Part shown: positions 44,311 to 53,432 of the stretch, in pieces | Layout: each line of letters begins with the position of its first letter | How positions within the stretch are numbered: the first letter of the stretch is position 1 | DNA from: Colwellia polaris | GTDB lineage: Bacteria > Pseudomonadota > Gammaproteobacteria > Enterobacterales > Alteromonadaceae | DNA: 64,000 nucleotides | Direction: 5' to 3' | NCBI RefSeq assembly: GCF_002104515.1 | Contig: NZ_NBOE01000002.1 | Span: 496,001 to 560,000 of the forward strand | Made by a program: the position numbers and the translations under genes | Notes under the pieces: model-generated | The model's input: the letters and a program-made list of their open reading frames with translations, nothing else | What the model was told of the DNA's origin: nothing | Databases searched by the model: none

Positions 44311-46986
44311 ATGGCAAAATCTCTGGTAATTGTGGAATCGCCAGCCAAAGCGAAAACAATTAACAAATACCTTGGTAAAGATTTTATTGTTAAATCGAGT
44401 GTAGGGCACGTACGTGATCTACCGCATAGCAGTACCGGTAAAAAAGTTGCGGCTAAATCTCCTGCTGAAGTGCGAAAAATGGCACCTGCCGCGAAAGCAA
44501 AATATAAAGCTAAACGTGATAAACAAGCACTGGTTAATCGAATGGGTATTGATCCTGAGAATGATTGGGAAGCAAATTATCAAATACTCGCAGGTAAAGA
44601 AAAAGTCGTTGCAGAATTAATTAAACTTGCTAGTGCTGCAGACACGGTTTATCTCGCAACCGATTTGGATCGCGAGGGAGAAGCGATTGCCTGGCATTTA
44701 AAAGAAATTATTGGCGGCGACGACGATAAATATAAACGTGTTGTGTTTAATGAAATAACTGAAAATGCCATCCAACAAGCGTTTTCTACCCCTGGCGAAT
44801 TAAGTATGCCAGGCGTTAATGCTCAACAAGCAAGACGTTTTCTCGACCGTGTTGTGGGCTTTATGGTAAGTCCATTGCTTTGGAAAAAAGTAGCTCGTGG
44901 CTTATCTGCTGGCCGAGTTCAGTCTGTTGCGGTAAAGCTTGTTGTTGAAAAAGAACGTGAAATTAAAGCTTTTGATCCTAAAGAGTTTTGGGAAGTTACA
45001 GCGGATACCAAAACAACTGCAGGTTTAGATTTTCCGTTAGATGTAACCCATGAAAATGGTAAAGCATTTAAACCAACGAACGAAGCCGACACAAATAAAG
45101 CCTTAGCAATATTAAAGGCAGCTGCCTTTACGGTTAATAAACGCGACGATAAACCTTCAAAAAGTACACCGTCGGCTCCATTTATTACTTCAACTTTACA
45201 ACAAGCGGCAAGTACTAAATTAGGTTTTGGTGTTAAACGCACCATGGGACTTGCTCAACGTTTGTATGAAGCGGGCCACATAACTTATATGCGTACCGAT
45301 TCAACCAATTTGAGTAAAGATGCGGTTGAAATGTGTCGTGGTTATATTAGCGATAACTTTGGCGATAACTACTTGCCAGAAAAGGCAAAAGTATATAACA
45401 GTAAAGGTAATGCTCAAGAGGCGCATGAAGCGATTCGTCCATCTAATGTTAAAGTTGAATCTGCCTTTATGGAAGGTATTGAAGCTGATGCGAAAAAATT
45501 ATATGACCTTATTTGGCGCCAGTTTGTAGCGTGTCAAATGACCGCTGCTCGCTACACGGTAAGTACTATTACGGTTGGTGCTTCTGGTTTTGATTTAAAA
45601 GCGAAAGGCCGTGTTATGCAATTTGATGGTTGGACTCGTGTTCATCCACAATTATCAAAAGGTGATGATAAACATTTACCAGATTTATCAGTAGGTGAAA
45701 CGTTAACACTTGAACAACTTAATCCTACTCAACACTTTACTAAGCCACCAGCACGTTTTGGTGAAGCTTCATTGGTTAAAGAGTTAGAGAAGCGTTCAAT
45801 TGGTCGTCCTTCTACTTATGCATCTATTATTTCAACCATTCAAGATCGTGGCTACGTACGTTTAGAGTCAAAACGTTTTTACGCTGAAAAAATGGGTGAA
45901 ATTGTTACCGATAGTTTATCAGAAAGCTTTAAAAACCTGATGAGCTACGACTTTACTGCCAACATGGAGCAAGAGCTTGATGAAGTAGCTGACGGTAAAA
46001 CAGACTGGAAAGATGTACTTAACGGCTTCTATAAAAATTTCACCAAACAACTCGGTCAAGCCGACATGCCGACTGAAGAAGGTGGCATGCGCAATAACGA
46101 ACCGGTTTTAACCGATATCGATTGCCCAACATGTGGCCGTAAAATGGGTATTCGTACTGCTCAAACGGGTGTGTTTTTAGGTTGTTCTGGTTATGCCTTA
46201 CCACCGAAAGAACGTTGCACCACAACCATGAACTTAACACCTGGTGAAGAAGCGGTAAGTGTTTTAGCTGAAGACCAAGAAACAGAAGCATTGCGTGCGA
46301 TGCATCGTTGTAAAAAATGTGGCACAGCAATGGATAGCTACTTAATCGACGAAACACGTAAATTACATGTTTGTGGTAACAACCCAGTTTGTGATGGTAT
46401 TGAAGTAGAAAAGGGTGAATTTAAGCTGAAAGGTTACGACGGACCTATTTTAGAATGTGATCGTTGTGAATCTGAAATGGAACTTAAATCAGGCCGATTC
46501 GGTAAATACTTTGATTGTACAAACAGTGAATGTAAAAACACACGTAAGTTACTCGCTAATGGTGAAGCTGCGCCACCGAAAGAAGATCCGGTGCAATTAC
46601 CAGAGCTAGAATGTGAAAAGTCTGATGCACACTTTGTGCTGCGCGATGGTGCTGCGGGTATTTTCCTTGCGGCTAATACTTTCCCTCGTTCACGTGAAAC
46701 ACGTGCTCCTAAAGTGGTTGAGTTAGCGCGTTTTAGAGATAGAATATCAGAGAAGTTTTATTATCTTGCCGATGCACCAGCACAAGACCCTGAAGGCAAC
46801 TTAGCCGTTGTTCGTTATAGCCGTAAAACTAAGTCGCAATATGTTATGACCGAAGTTGAAGGTAAAGCGACAGGTTGGAATGCTAAGTATATTGATGGCA
46901 AATGGATTGAAGAGCTGGCTAAGAAAAAGGTTGTAAAGGCGAAAGCAAAGCCCAAAGCAAAGCCTAAACCAAAAAAAACGGCGTAG
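44311..46986 (+). CDS. topA: DNA topoisomerase I (type IA, omega protein)
   Basis: TopA relaxes negative supercoils. It has 891 residues. The TOPRIM domain starts [13 protein letters not shown], with acidic [16 protein letters not shown] (116-130). The catalytic tyrosine is Y326 ([12 protein letters not shown]). [19 protein letters not shown] is a conserved domain-IV segment. The C-terminal part has three four-Cys zinc ribbons ([27 protein letters not shown]), an uncapped ribbon and a Lys/Pro/Ala tail ([13 protein letters not shown]) that probably binds nucleic acid or RNA polymerase. The ribosome site AGGA is rather far (about 13 nt) from the ATG. Confidence 0.98.
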   Translation: MAKSLVIVESPAKAKTINKYLGKDFIVKSSVGHVRDLPHSSTGKKVAAKSPAEVRKMAPAAKAKYKAKRDKQALVNRMGIDPENDWEANYQILAGKEKVVAELIKLASAADTVYLATDLDREGEAIAWHLKEIIGGDDDKYKRVVFNEITENAIQQAFSTPGELSMPGVNAQQARRFLDRVVGFMVSPLLWKKVARGLSAGRVQSVAVKLVVEKEREIKAFDPKEFWEVTADTKTTAGLDFPLDVTHENGKAFKPTNEADTNKALAILKAAAFTVNKRDDKPSKSTPSAPFITSTLQQAASTKLGFGVKRTMGLAQRLYEAGHITYMRTDSTNLSKDAVEMCRGYISDNFGDNYLPEKAKVYNSKGNAQEAHEAIRPSNVKVESAFMEGIEADAKKLYDLIWRQFVACQMTAARYTVSTITVGASGFDLKAKGRVMQFDGWTRVHPQLSKGDDKHLPDLSVGETLTLEQLNPTQHFTKPPARFGEASLVKELEKRSIGRPSTYASIISTIQDRGYVRLESKRFYAEKMGEIVTDSLSESFKNLMSYDFTANMEQELDEVADGKTDWKDVLNGFYKNFTKQLGQADMPTEEGGMRNNEPVLTDIDCPTCGRKMGIRTAQTGVFLGCSGYALPPKERCTTTMNLTPGEEAVSVLAEDQETEALRAMHRCKKCGTAMDSYLIDETRKLHVCGNNPVCDGIEVEKGEFKLKGYDGPILECDRCESEMELKSGRFGKYFDCTNSECKNTRKLLANGEAAPPKEDPVQLPELECEKSDAHFVLRDGAAGIFLAANTFPRSRETRAPKVVELARFRDRISEKFYYLADAPAQDPEGNLAVVRYSRKTKSQYVMTEVEGKATGWNAKYIDGKWIEELAKKKVVKAKAKPKAKPKPKKTA

Positions 46987-47032
46987 TATAAACTAAGCCG
47001 TATCAAAAAATACTTAGTTTACCTTTAACAAG

Positions 47033-47056
47033 AAGCGCTCATTGAGCGCTTTTTTT
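47033..47056 (+). terminator. Terminator of topA
   Basis: AGCGCTC (47034-47040), loop ATT, GAGCGCT (47044-47050), followed by a run of T to 47056, about 50 nt past the topA stop. Confidence 0.93.
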
Positions 47057-47185
47057 ATGTCTGCGGTATTGGTAGTTATAGCATTTGCAAAATCGCGAAA
47101 ATAATCTTATTAATTGGTATAAGAAGGTTTAAGTTGCACAATGCCAGCAACAAAGCGTAGCTCTTATCATTTGATTTACTAAGTA

Positions 47186-47414
47186 ACCTGAACTCTGGAT
47201 AATGAGTGCTTGAAACTCAAGTGAACCAAAAGCTTAGGTAATAAAGTAAATGCTATAGCCAGGTGAACATCACGAATAGATATCATCAATGCTTCATTTT
47301 ATGCCATTTTCAAGGCAAAACGTTGATGAATAGCGCGCTATTTATCGACGTTTTAACGCAGAAAATGGCTTAAAAGGGAGCATTGAGCAAGTGCTGCTTA
47401 TCCAGAGTTCAGGT
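47186..47414 (-). mobile_element. 229-bp MITE-like element, copy B
   Basis: This is the reverse-complement orientation of copy A (22730-22958), the same 229-bp length with about five substitutions. Ends are ACCTGAACTCTGGATAA/TTATCCAGAGTTCAGGT. It is flanked by the direct duplication TAAGTA (47180-47185 and 47415-47420). It is non-coding. The rest of the topA to rbgA gap (47057-47185, 47421-47646) has nothing I can identify. Confidence 0.88.
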
Positions 47415-47646
47415 TAAGTAGAGGGAACGAATAGCATTACGCGCTAGAGGCGAACCACAGACAGCAAGAATAGTACAAGAGACTGCCTATTAAACCAGTA
47501 GTTAACTCGTTTTGTTTACCTCTAAGTTAATTAAAATCTAGCTCAAAGCCGAATAGGTTAAAAACAATCGTGACTTTCAACAGCTTTTAATGAATATCAG
47601 TGATAAAATCAGTTTTATTTTCTAAAAGATCTACGAAATATTTATT

Positions 47647-48579
47647 ATGGCGATTAACTGGTTCCCAGGGCACATGCATAAAGCCCAAAGAGAGATAAAA
47701 GAAATTTTACCGCAAATTGATGTGGTGATTGAAGTTTGTGATGCGCGCCTACCTTTTAGTAGCGAAAACCCTATGATCACCGAAATTCGTGGTGACAAGC
47801 CATTAATTAAAATCTTAAATAAATCAGATTTAGCTGATCCTAAAGTTACAGCGCTGTGGCTCAATTACCTTGAGTCTCAACACAACGTAAAAGCTATTGC
47901 CTTAACTACTGAATCTCCCGGTGTAGCTAAAACACTGCCGGCACTCATTCGCAAGTTAGCTGCAAGTAAAGATGAAGCGGGTAAGCAAATAAATGCCGTT
48001 ATTATGGGGATCCCTAATGTAGGTAAATCTACCTTATTGAATACGCTAGTGGGTAAAGCAAAAGCAAAAGTGGGTAATGAACCTGCCGTGACTAAAGGTC
48101 AGCAAAGAATTAGGTTAGAAGACGGTTTATATCTTTATGACACACCGGGTATGTTGTGGCCTAAAATAGTAAACGAAAATAGTGGTTACCGTTTAGCAAT
48201 TACCAGTGCAGTTAAAGACACCGCATTTGATCACGAAGAAATTGCCTGTTTTGCCGCAGAGTACTTACTTACTGCTTACCCTGAACGATTAAGAGAGCGC
48301 TATAAGATTGACGAACTTCCTGAGCAGGAAGTAGAGTTGATTGAAGCCATAGGAAAACGACGTGGTTGTGTTAAAAGTGGCGGTTATATTGATTTTCATA
48401 AAGCTTCTGAAATACTGATTAATGAAATACGCGACAAAACCTTAGGCGCGATTTCATTTGAAACCCCTGAGATGATAATTGCTGAGGTTATTCATTTTGA
48501 CAAAGTTGAAGAAGATAAGGTTGCGGCTAGAGAAGCTAAAAAAATAGCACGTGGTAGAGGGCGTCGCAATAAGCGTTAA
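47647..48579 (+). CDS. rbgA: Ribosome biogenesis GTPase, RbgA/YlqF family (circularly permuted)
   Basis: This 310-residue GTPase acts in late 50S assembly in characterised relatives (Bacillus RbgA). G motifs are circularly permuted: G4 NKSD (58-61) comes first, then G1 [10 protein letters not shown] (121-130) and G3 DTPGMLWP (165-172). The hallmark N-terminus INWFPGHMHKAQREI is present. A C-terminal helical ANTAR-like domain spans about 200-285. A basic tail ends it (KKIARGRGRRNKR). In gammaproteobacteria its role is inferred from the family. A HIT-like gene follows 72 nt later. Confidence 0.94.
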   Translation: MAINWFPGHMHKAQREIKEILPQIDVVIEVCDARLPFSSENPMITEIRGDKPLIKILNKSDLADPKVTALWLNYLESQHNVKAIALTTESPGVAKTLPALIRKLAASKDEAGKQINAVIMGIPNVGKSTLLNTLVGKAKAKVGNEPAVTKGQQRIRLEDGLYLYDTPGMLWPKIVNENSGYRLAITSAVKDTAFDHEEIACFAAEYLLTAYPERLRERYKIDELPEQEVELIEAIGKRRGCVKSGGYIDFHKASEILINEIRDKTLGAISFETPEMIIAEVIHFDKVEEDKVAAREAKKIARGRGRRNKR

Positions 48580-48651
48580 TTTTTTATTAGCATTAATAAT
48601 AAAACTTAAGATTCAGCACTTAACACCAAACTTGATAACTAAGGTAGCAAT

Positions 48652-49083
48652 ATGAGTGAGCAATTCCAATTACACCCACAATTAGCGAATGACTGTTTCG
48701 TGATTACTGATTTTCCACTGTCGCGTTTATTACTTTGTAACGACAGTGCTTTTCCTTGGTTTATTTTGGTGCCAAAAGTGGATGATGTTCAAGATATTTA
48801 TCAGCTAGATTGGCAACAGCAACAACAGTTATTAAATGAATCAAGCATGCTTAGTGAAGTGCTTATGCAAGAATTTAATGGCGAGAAAATGAATGTTGCA
48901 GCGCTAGGCAATGTTGTACCCCAGTTGCATTTACATCATATAGTACGTTTTACAACTGATGCCTGTTGGCCTAAGCCAGTTTGGGGTCAGCAAGCGCTAA
49001 CTCCTTATACTGATAAAGCTTTAGCTGAAATTAAGCAGCGAATATTACCTAAACTGTCGGCAATATTAGCTACCGATACATAA
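48652..49083 (+). CDS. HIT-superfamily protein with altered active-site triad
   Basis: This 143-residue protein has the HIT fold: FPLSRLLLCNDSAFPWFILVPKV, then NVAALGNVVPQLHLHHIVRF. The usual H-x-H-x-H-x-x motif reads QLHLHHIV, with Gln at the first His position; the central catalytic His and its neighbour remain. Such Q-type HIT proteins are common in marine gammaproteobacteria, and nucleotide hydrolase activity is uncertain. GCAATATG-like sequence precedes the start. It is 72 nt after rbgA and convergent with methionine gamma-lyase. Confidence 0.85.
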   Translation: MSEQFQLHPQLANDCFVITDFPLSRLLLCNDSAFPWFILVPKVDDVQDIYQLDWQQQQQLLNESSMLSEVLMQEFNGEKMNVAALGNVVPQLHLHHIVRFTTDACWPKPVWGQQALTPYTDKALAEIKQRILPKLSAILATDT

Positions 49084-49114
49084 AAACTGACTGTACTTTT
49101 TTGTCAGTAATTAA

Positions 49115-49145
49115 TAGCCTTGTTTGAATCAGTCAAACAAGGCTA
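49115..49145. terminator. Hairpin between convergent HIT and methionine gamma-lyase genes
   Basis: A 13-bp perfect stem pairs TAGCCTTGTTTGA (49115-49127) with TCAAACAAGGCTA (49133-49145), loop ATCAG. A smaller stem ACTGAC/GTCAGT (49086-49108) precedes it. Flanks are A/T-rich but lack a long T run. It is probably a bidirectional terminator. Confidence 0.6.
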
Positions 49146-49152
49146 AATAATG

Positions 49153-50337
49153 TTACTTTATCAGTGCTAGTGATTGGCTTAAGTCAGCAATTATATCTTC
49201 TGCATTTTCAAGTCCTACCGAAATTCTGATCAAGCTATCACTAATGCCAGCATTAGCTCTTTCTTCTGGAGTATAAGGGGAGTGTGTCATGGAAGCAGGG
49301 TGCTGAATTAATGATTCGGCATCACCTAAACTTACCGCAATAGAGAATAGTTGCATGCGGTTAATGAACTCACTACCACCGGTTAAATCACTGTTGATTT
49401 CAAAGGCAATAACCCCACCAGCCGCTTTCATTTGCGAGCCTAAAAATTTATAGCCAGGGTGACTCTTTAAACCCGGATAATAAACTTTTAAGACTTTCTC
49501 GTGGTTTTCTAAATACTCTGCAATCTTTTGGGCATTATTACAGTGACGTTCCATACGAATAGGGAGTGTTTTAAGGCCACGCATAATTAACCAAGCATCA
49601 TGTGGGCTCATTGTTGCGCCAATGTCTTTTAACACCGTCATTTTAATGTTCATGATCATTTCATTGCTACCACAGATAATGCCGGCAACAACGTCACCAT
49701 GACCATTCAAGTACTTTGTGGCACTGTGAACAACTATATCTATACCGTACTGTTGAGGTTGCTGTAGCACAGGCGTTAAAAATGTATTATCAACAATACT
49801 AATAATATTATGTTGTTGAGCTATTTTCGCGATAACGGCCAAGTCGTAAACTGCAAGGTTAGGGTTAACAGGTGTTTCTAAAAACATGACCTTAGTATTG
49901 GGTTTTATTGCTGCTTCAATTTCATCAGGGTTTGCCATATCAACAAAACTAACTTCGATGCCCCAACGTGTTAGTTGGTGGCTCATTAATGCAAACGAAC
50001 AGCCATAAACAGCTTTCGAAGAGATTAAATGATCACCAGCTGATAAGTTGGCTAAAAGTGCACCTGAAACTGCGCCCATTCCTGTGGCTGTTGCAGCAGC
50101 GTCTTCCATATTCTCCATAGCAGCTACCCTTTGCTCAAGTTGCCTTGTCGTAGGGTTACCAAGTCGAGAGTATATAAAGCCGTCTTCTTCTCCAGCAAAC
50201 CTATTTGCACCTTGTTGTGCATTATCGAAAATGAAAGTAGAGGTTTGATAAAGGGGAGTAGCCAATGAACCAAACTGCTCATCGTTAATGCGACCTGCGT
50301 GGATAGCCTGAGTTTCGATATTTTTACTGTTGCTCAT
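49153..50337 (-). CDS. Methionine gamma-lyase (PLP-dependent, Cys/Met metabolism family)
   Basis: This 394-residue enzyme would cleave methionine to methanethiol, 2-oxobutyrate and ammonia. PLP lysine is K208 (VVHSATKYLNGHGDVVAG). The cysteine that distinguishes methionine gamma-lyases from cystathionine lyases is present as C113 (SSKAVYGCSFALM), corresponding to C116 of the Pseudomonas putida enzyme. YSRLGNPTTRQLEQRVAAME and SLGDAESLIQHPASMTHS complete the active site. It is divergent from tyrR across 262 nt that contain two candidate TyrR boxes. Methanethiol production could feed dimethyl sulfide formation, which is inference. Confidence 0.88.
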   Translation of the reverse strand: MSNSKNIETQAIHAGRINDEQFGSLATPLYQTSTFIFDNAQQGANRFAGEEDGFIYSRLGNPTTRQLEQRVAAMENMEDAAATATGMGAVSGALLANLSAGDHLISSKAVYGCSFALMSHQLTRWGIEVSFVDMANPDEIEAAIKPNTKVMFLETPVNPNLAVYDLAVIAKIAQQHNIISIVDNTFLTPVLQQPQQYGIDIVVHSATKYLNGHGDVVAGIICGSNEMIMNIKMTVLKDIGATMSPHDAWLIMRGLKTLPIRMERHCNNAQKIAEYLENHEKVLKVYYPGLKSHPGYKFLGSQMKAAGGVIAFEINSDLTGGSEFINRMQLFSIAVSLGDAESLIQHPASMTHSPYTPEERANAGISDSLIRISVGLENAEDIIADLSQSLALIK

Positions 50338-50451
50338 AATTTTCTCTTTTAATCGAATGCGAAATTATTTAGATAAACACGATAAGCAAATTTTCAGCCA
50401 ATAATTTTTATTTAATAATATCAACAGTTTATTGTTTTTAGAATAAATGAC

Positions 50452-50469
50452 TGTAATTTTTATATTACA
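50452..50469. promoter_or_regulatory. Candidate TyrR box 1
   Basis: TGTAAT-TTTTAT-ATTACA is a perfect dyad that matches the TyrR box TGTAAA-N6-TTTACA, with the essential G and C 14 nt apart. It lies 148 nt before the tyrR GTG and 114 nt before the divergent methionine gamma-lyase ATG. Confidence 0.75.
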
Positions 50470-50550
50470 GTGGGTGTTTGTTTATCAACCTGAAATTCAA
50501 TTGTTTATATATCTAAAGCTGTCTCTCTTGATTTTAGAGGTGAGAGGTGT

Positions 50551-50568
50551 TGTACTAAATTTGTTACA
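50551..50568. promoter_or_regulatory. Candidate TyrR box 2
   Basis: TGTACT-AAATTT-GTTACA matches TGTA...TACA with the G and C 14 nt apart; the inner bases are weaker than in box 1. It ends 31 nt before the tyrR GTG, a position suited to repression of tyrR. Confidence 0.6.
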
Positions 50569-50599
50569 TGTGTATTTTTTTTATTACATTGGTGGTTAT

Positions 50600-52150
50600 G
50601 TGCGTATAAAGATAGATTCAACCGACAGGCTTGGTATCAGCCAAGAAATATTGAGTGTAGTAGCAAAAAGGCAATTCAATGTCATCGCTATGGAGGTAAT
50701 TCCTCGAACAATATTTTTACACATAGATATTAATGAACAACACATGCTCAATGTGTTTAAAGCATTATCTACTGTAGACGGAGTGTTGAGCTGCAAGCGA
50801 ATTGATTTTCTGCCTATAGAGTCTAGAGAGCATCATTTAAATGCAATGTTGAGCAAAATACCCGATCCTATTTTTGATATCAGCGCTAATGGTGTAGTAA
50901 TTTCATGTAATTTAGCTATTTATTCTGAAGATGCAGACAAAAATGATAAACCACTTAATGTGATAGGAAAAAGTATTACAACATTATTTGGGGTCGAAAA
51001 ATCATCAATTCTAACCAGCAAGCCTAATTCTCTGGATGTATATTTTAGTGGCAAGCAATACATCGCAGAGACAATCCCAGTGATAGTTGAGGGGGTATTC
51101 AACGGAGTTGTTGTTCATTTAAAAGCAATTGCTTCTATTGGCCGACAATTGTCGTTGCTTCAACAAGGAGAAGGGCATCATACTGATAATATTATTGGTG
51201 ACAGTGAAGAAATTTTAATTTTAAAAGATAAACTCAATAAATTTTCACGTTTAGATCTACCTATTTTATTAACGGGTGAAACTGGCACAGGAAAAGAGTT
51301 ATTTGCACGCGCCATACATGAAGCTAGCGGTAGACGAGACAAAGCTTTTCTGGCGATAAATTGTGCTTCATTACCAGAACAACTTTTAGAAAGTGAGCTT
51401 TTTGGTTATGCTGCAGGCGCTTTTACTGGCGCACAACGTAGTGGCAAGCCTGGTTTGTTCGAGTTAGCGCATGGCGGTACGGTATTTTTAGATGAAATAG
51501 CTGAAATGTCGGGCTATTTACAGGCAAAATTATTACGCTTTTTGCAAGACTATAGTTATCGGCGTTTAGGTGGCACAAAAGAATTTACTGCTAATGTACG
51601 AATTATTTCAGCAAGCCATCAACCGTTTGATCAAATGATCAAAAATCGAATTTTTCGTGAAGATTTATATTATCGATTAAATGTCTTGAGTTTGGCACTG
51701 CCAGCATTGCGCGAGCGAAGACAAGATATTTCATTACTTTGTTTTCATTTTTTGGCAAATGCGGCAAAGCAAGTGAATCAACCCGAACCTGTGTTAGATG
51801 AAAGTGCACTTTTACGACTGATTGAATATTCGTGGCCTGGAAATATACGACAGCTTCAAAACGTTCTGTTTAGACTCGTTGCGCTAAATAATGGCCACAA
51901 TATATCGCTAATAGACGTTACAAAAGTTTTAGCGGACTTCGGTGATAATCATGAAGAAGTCAGTCGTCATTCTCAGGAGACACAAAGAAACTGGTTGTCG
52001 GTGAAAAATTGGCAAACAGCTCAAGCTATTTTTGAAGATGAATTATTGGCTCAGTTTTGGCCTGTTTACCCATCGACAAGGAAATTGGCCGAAAGGCTAG
52101 AAGTGTCACATAACAAAATAGCGATGAAGTTAAGAAAGAAGTCACCATGA
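50600..52150 (+). CDS. tyrR: TyrR, aromatic amino acid-responsive transcriptional regulator
   Basis: TyrR is a DNA-binding regulator of aromatic amino-acid genes. The start is GTG 50600 (516 residues; E. coli has 513). The sequence then begins VRIKIDSTDRLGISQEIL, aligning with the ACT domain. The frame is open to 50447 but only with a hydrophobic non-homologous stretch. Domains: ACT 1-75, PAS 80-180, AAA+ 195-430 with Walker A GETGTGKE (226-233) and Walker B TVFLDEI. The Fis-type helix-turn-helix is PSTRKLAERLEVSHNKIAMKL (491-511). Unlike E. coli TyrR, the sigma54-contact loop is intact as GAFTGA (273-278). Two TyrR-like boxes lie in its leader. It ends 6 nt before a convergent gene. Confidence 0.95.
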   Translation: MRIKIDSTDRLGISQEILSVVAKRQFNVIAMEVIPRTIFLHIDINEQHMLNVFKALSTVDGVLSCKRIDFLPIESREHHLNAMLSKIPDPIFDISANGVVISCNLAIYSEDADKNDKPLNVIGKSITTLFGVEKSSILTSKPNSLDVYFSGKQYIAETIPVIVEGVFNGVVVHLKAIASIGRQLSLLQQGEGHHTDNIIGDSEEILILKDKLNKFSRLDLPILLTGETGTGKELFARAIHEASGRRDKAFLAINCASLPEQLLESELFGYAAGAFTGAQRSGKPGLFELAHGGTVFLDEIAEMSGYLQAKLLRFLQDYSYRRLGGTKEFTANVRIISASHQPFDQMIKNRIFREDLYYRLNVLSLALPALRERRQDISLLCFHFLANAAKQVNQPEPVLDESALLRLIEYSWPGNIRQLQNVLFRLVALNNGHNISLIDVTKVLADFGDNHEEVSRHSQETQRNWLSVKNWQTAQAIFEDELLAQFWPVYPSTRKLAERLEVSHNKIAMKLRKKSP

Positions 52151-52156
52151 TAATAT

Positions 52157-53173
52157 TTAGTTGTCGTTAGTCATTATACAATTCTTACCCGCCGATTTTG
52201 CTTGATATAAACGCCTGTCAGCCTCTTTAAGTAGCTTAGTTAGATTAGGTATTGTGTTTGATTCAGCGACGCCAATACTGATGGTTACACGAATATTTTT
52301 CTGCAATCCGGTGAATGACTCTGTCTCAACGGCATCGCGTAACAATTCAATTACTGTACATGCGTTATGCTGTTGCTCGCCCACAAATAATACGACAAAC
52401 TCTTCACCGCCAATTCTGAAAATGTTATTTTCACCCGTCACACGTTTCAAGGCTTTAGCTATTTGTATTAATACAATATCGCCAGTATCGTGGCCAAAGA
52501 GGTCATTAATTTTTTTAAAGTTATCAACATCAAGCAAAGCCAGTGTTAATGGTTGCTTAGCATATAAAGACGCAAAGTAATCGGTTAAAGCAAGACGGTT
52601 ATAAGTTTTAGTTAACGGATCACGCATGGCCAGTTTTATTAGGGCTTGTTCGCTTTTTTCTCGGTTTACTTCATATACGTGTGAGACAGTCCAAATCACA
52701 ATGTAGGCAAGCACTAAGTTAACTAAAATAGCAAAAACAGAATATTGTTCACTAATCGAAGTATTGATATAAAGAATGACGGTTTCGATAAGCAGCAATA
52801 GCCCGCTACCAATTGCACCGTGTTTACGCCCAAATAGTAAATACAATAAAACTGGAAAAGTTAATAACCAAAAGGGTATGCCTGACAGTAAACCACCCGC
52901 AACGCTTACAACAGAAATGGCAAATATATAAAGCGAAGTAATCGTGATTTTTTGCCAGTTTTTTACGTTACCTTTTTTATGTTCAAGCAATGTATAGACA
53001 CAAAATAGGAATAACAGAAAATCAAGTAAACATATAAATATATTGCCATGTACGAAGTTGATAATACTAACGACCAACGATGAAAAAGTAATGGCAATCG
53101 TTAACCCTTTAAGCACGTTGTTACGCAACTTTATGGTCGAGGGGGTAATAACATTGTTGGGTAATATAACCAT
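52157..53173 (-). CDS. Membrane-bound GGDEF diguanylate cyclase
   Basis: This 338-residue protein has five or six N-terminal helices (about 22-165) and a cytoplasmic GGDEF domain (about 175-335). Active-site GGEEF is at 255-259. DPLTKTYNRLALTDYF and the metal ligand DVDNFKKINDLFGHD are intact, so it should make c-di-GMP. The I-site is missing: residues 246-249 read TGEN instead of RxxD. Feedback inhibition is therefore unlikely by that route. The sensory part is only a compact membrane module with short loops. It is convergent with tyrR with just 6 nt between stops. Confidence 0.92.
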   Translation of the reverse strand: MVILPNNVITPSTIKLRNNVLKGLTIAITFSSLVVSIINFVHGNIFICLLDFLLFLFCVYTLLEHKKGNVKNWQKITITSLYIFAISVVSVAGGLLSGIPFWLLTFPVLLYLLFGRKHGAIGSGLLLLIETVILYINTSISEQYSVFAILVNLVLAYIVIWTVSHVYEVNREKSEQALIKLAMRDPLTKTYNRLALTDYFASLYAKQPLTLALLDVDNFKKINDLFGHDTGDIVLIQIAKALKRVTGENNIFRIGGEEFVVLFVGEQQHNACTVIELLRDAVETESFTGLQKNIRVTISIGVAESNTIPNLTKLLKEADRRLYQAKSAGKNCIMTNDN

Positions 53174-53232
53174 AACTTATAACTTCTGCCCCAGTTAATT
53201 ATAAGTGTAATAGATTATTAATTTATAATATT

Positions 53233-53271
53233 AACCCTCAATTACACTTACTAAAAGTGTAGTTGAGGGTT
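53233..53271. terminator. Long hairpin in the gap upstream of the GGDEF gene
   Basis: A 17-bp stem (AACCCTCAATTACACTT, 53233-53249, with AAGTGTAGTTGAGGGTT, 53255-53271) has one G-U pair and loop ACTAA. It lies 160 nt downstream of the tandem-receiver gene and about 60 nt upstream of the GGDEF gene, both on the minus strand. It probably ends the receiver transcript, although the following bases are only A/T-rich. Confidence 0.55.
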
Positions 53272-53432
53272 GAGCAGATAACCAGTAATTGGTTTTAGAT
53301 ATGGGTTATTGAGCGTGATTAAATTTGCTTTTTATAAAGATAGAACCACTGGTACAGCGTTTTCAGTGGCTATTTACTGGCGATAATAAACATTTTTATA
53401 AGATATTAGCAGCGTATAAAAGAGTTGTATTG

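Noticed and set aside
47100-47125. TTAATTGGTATAAG as a remnant of the 71-bp repeat
   Set aside because: Only about ten bases match one end, which is expected by chance in AT-rich sequence.
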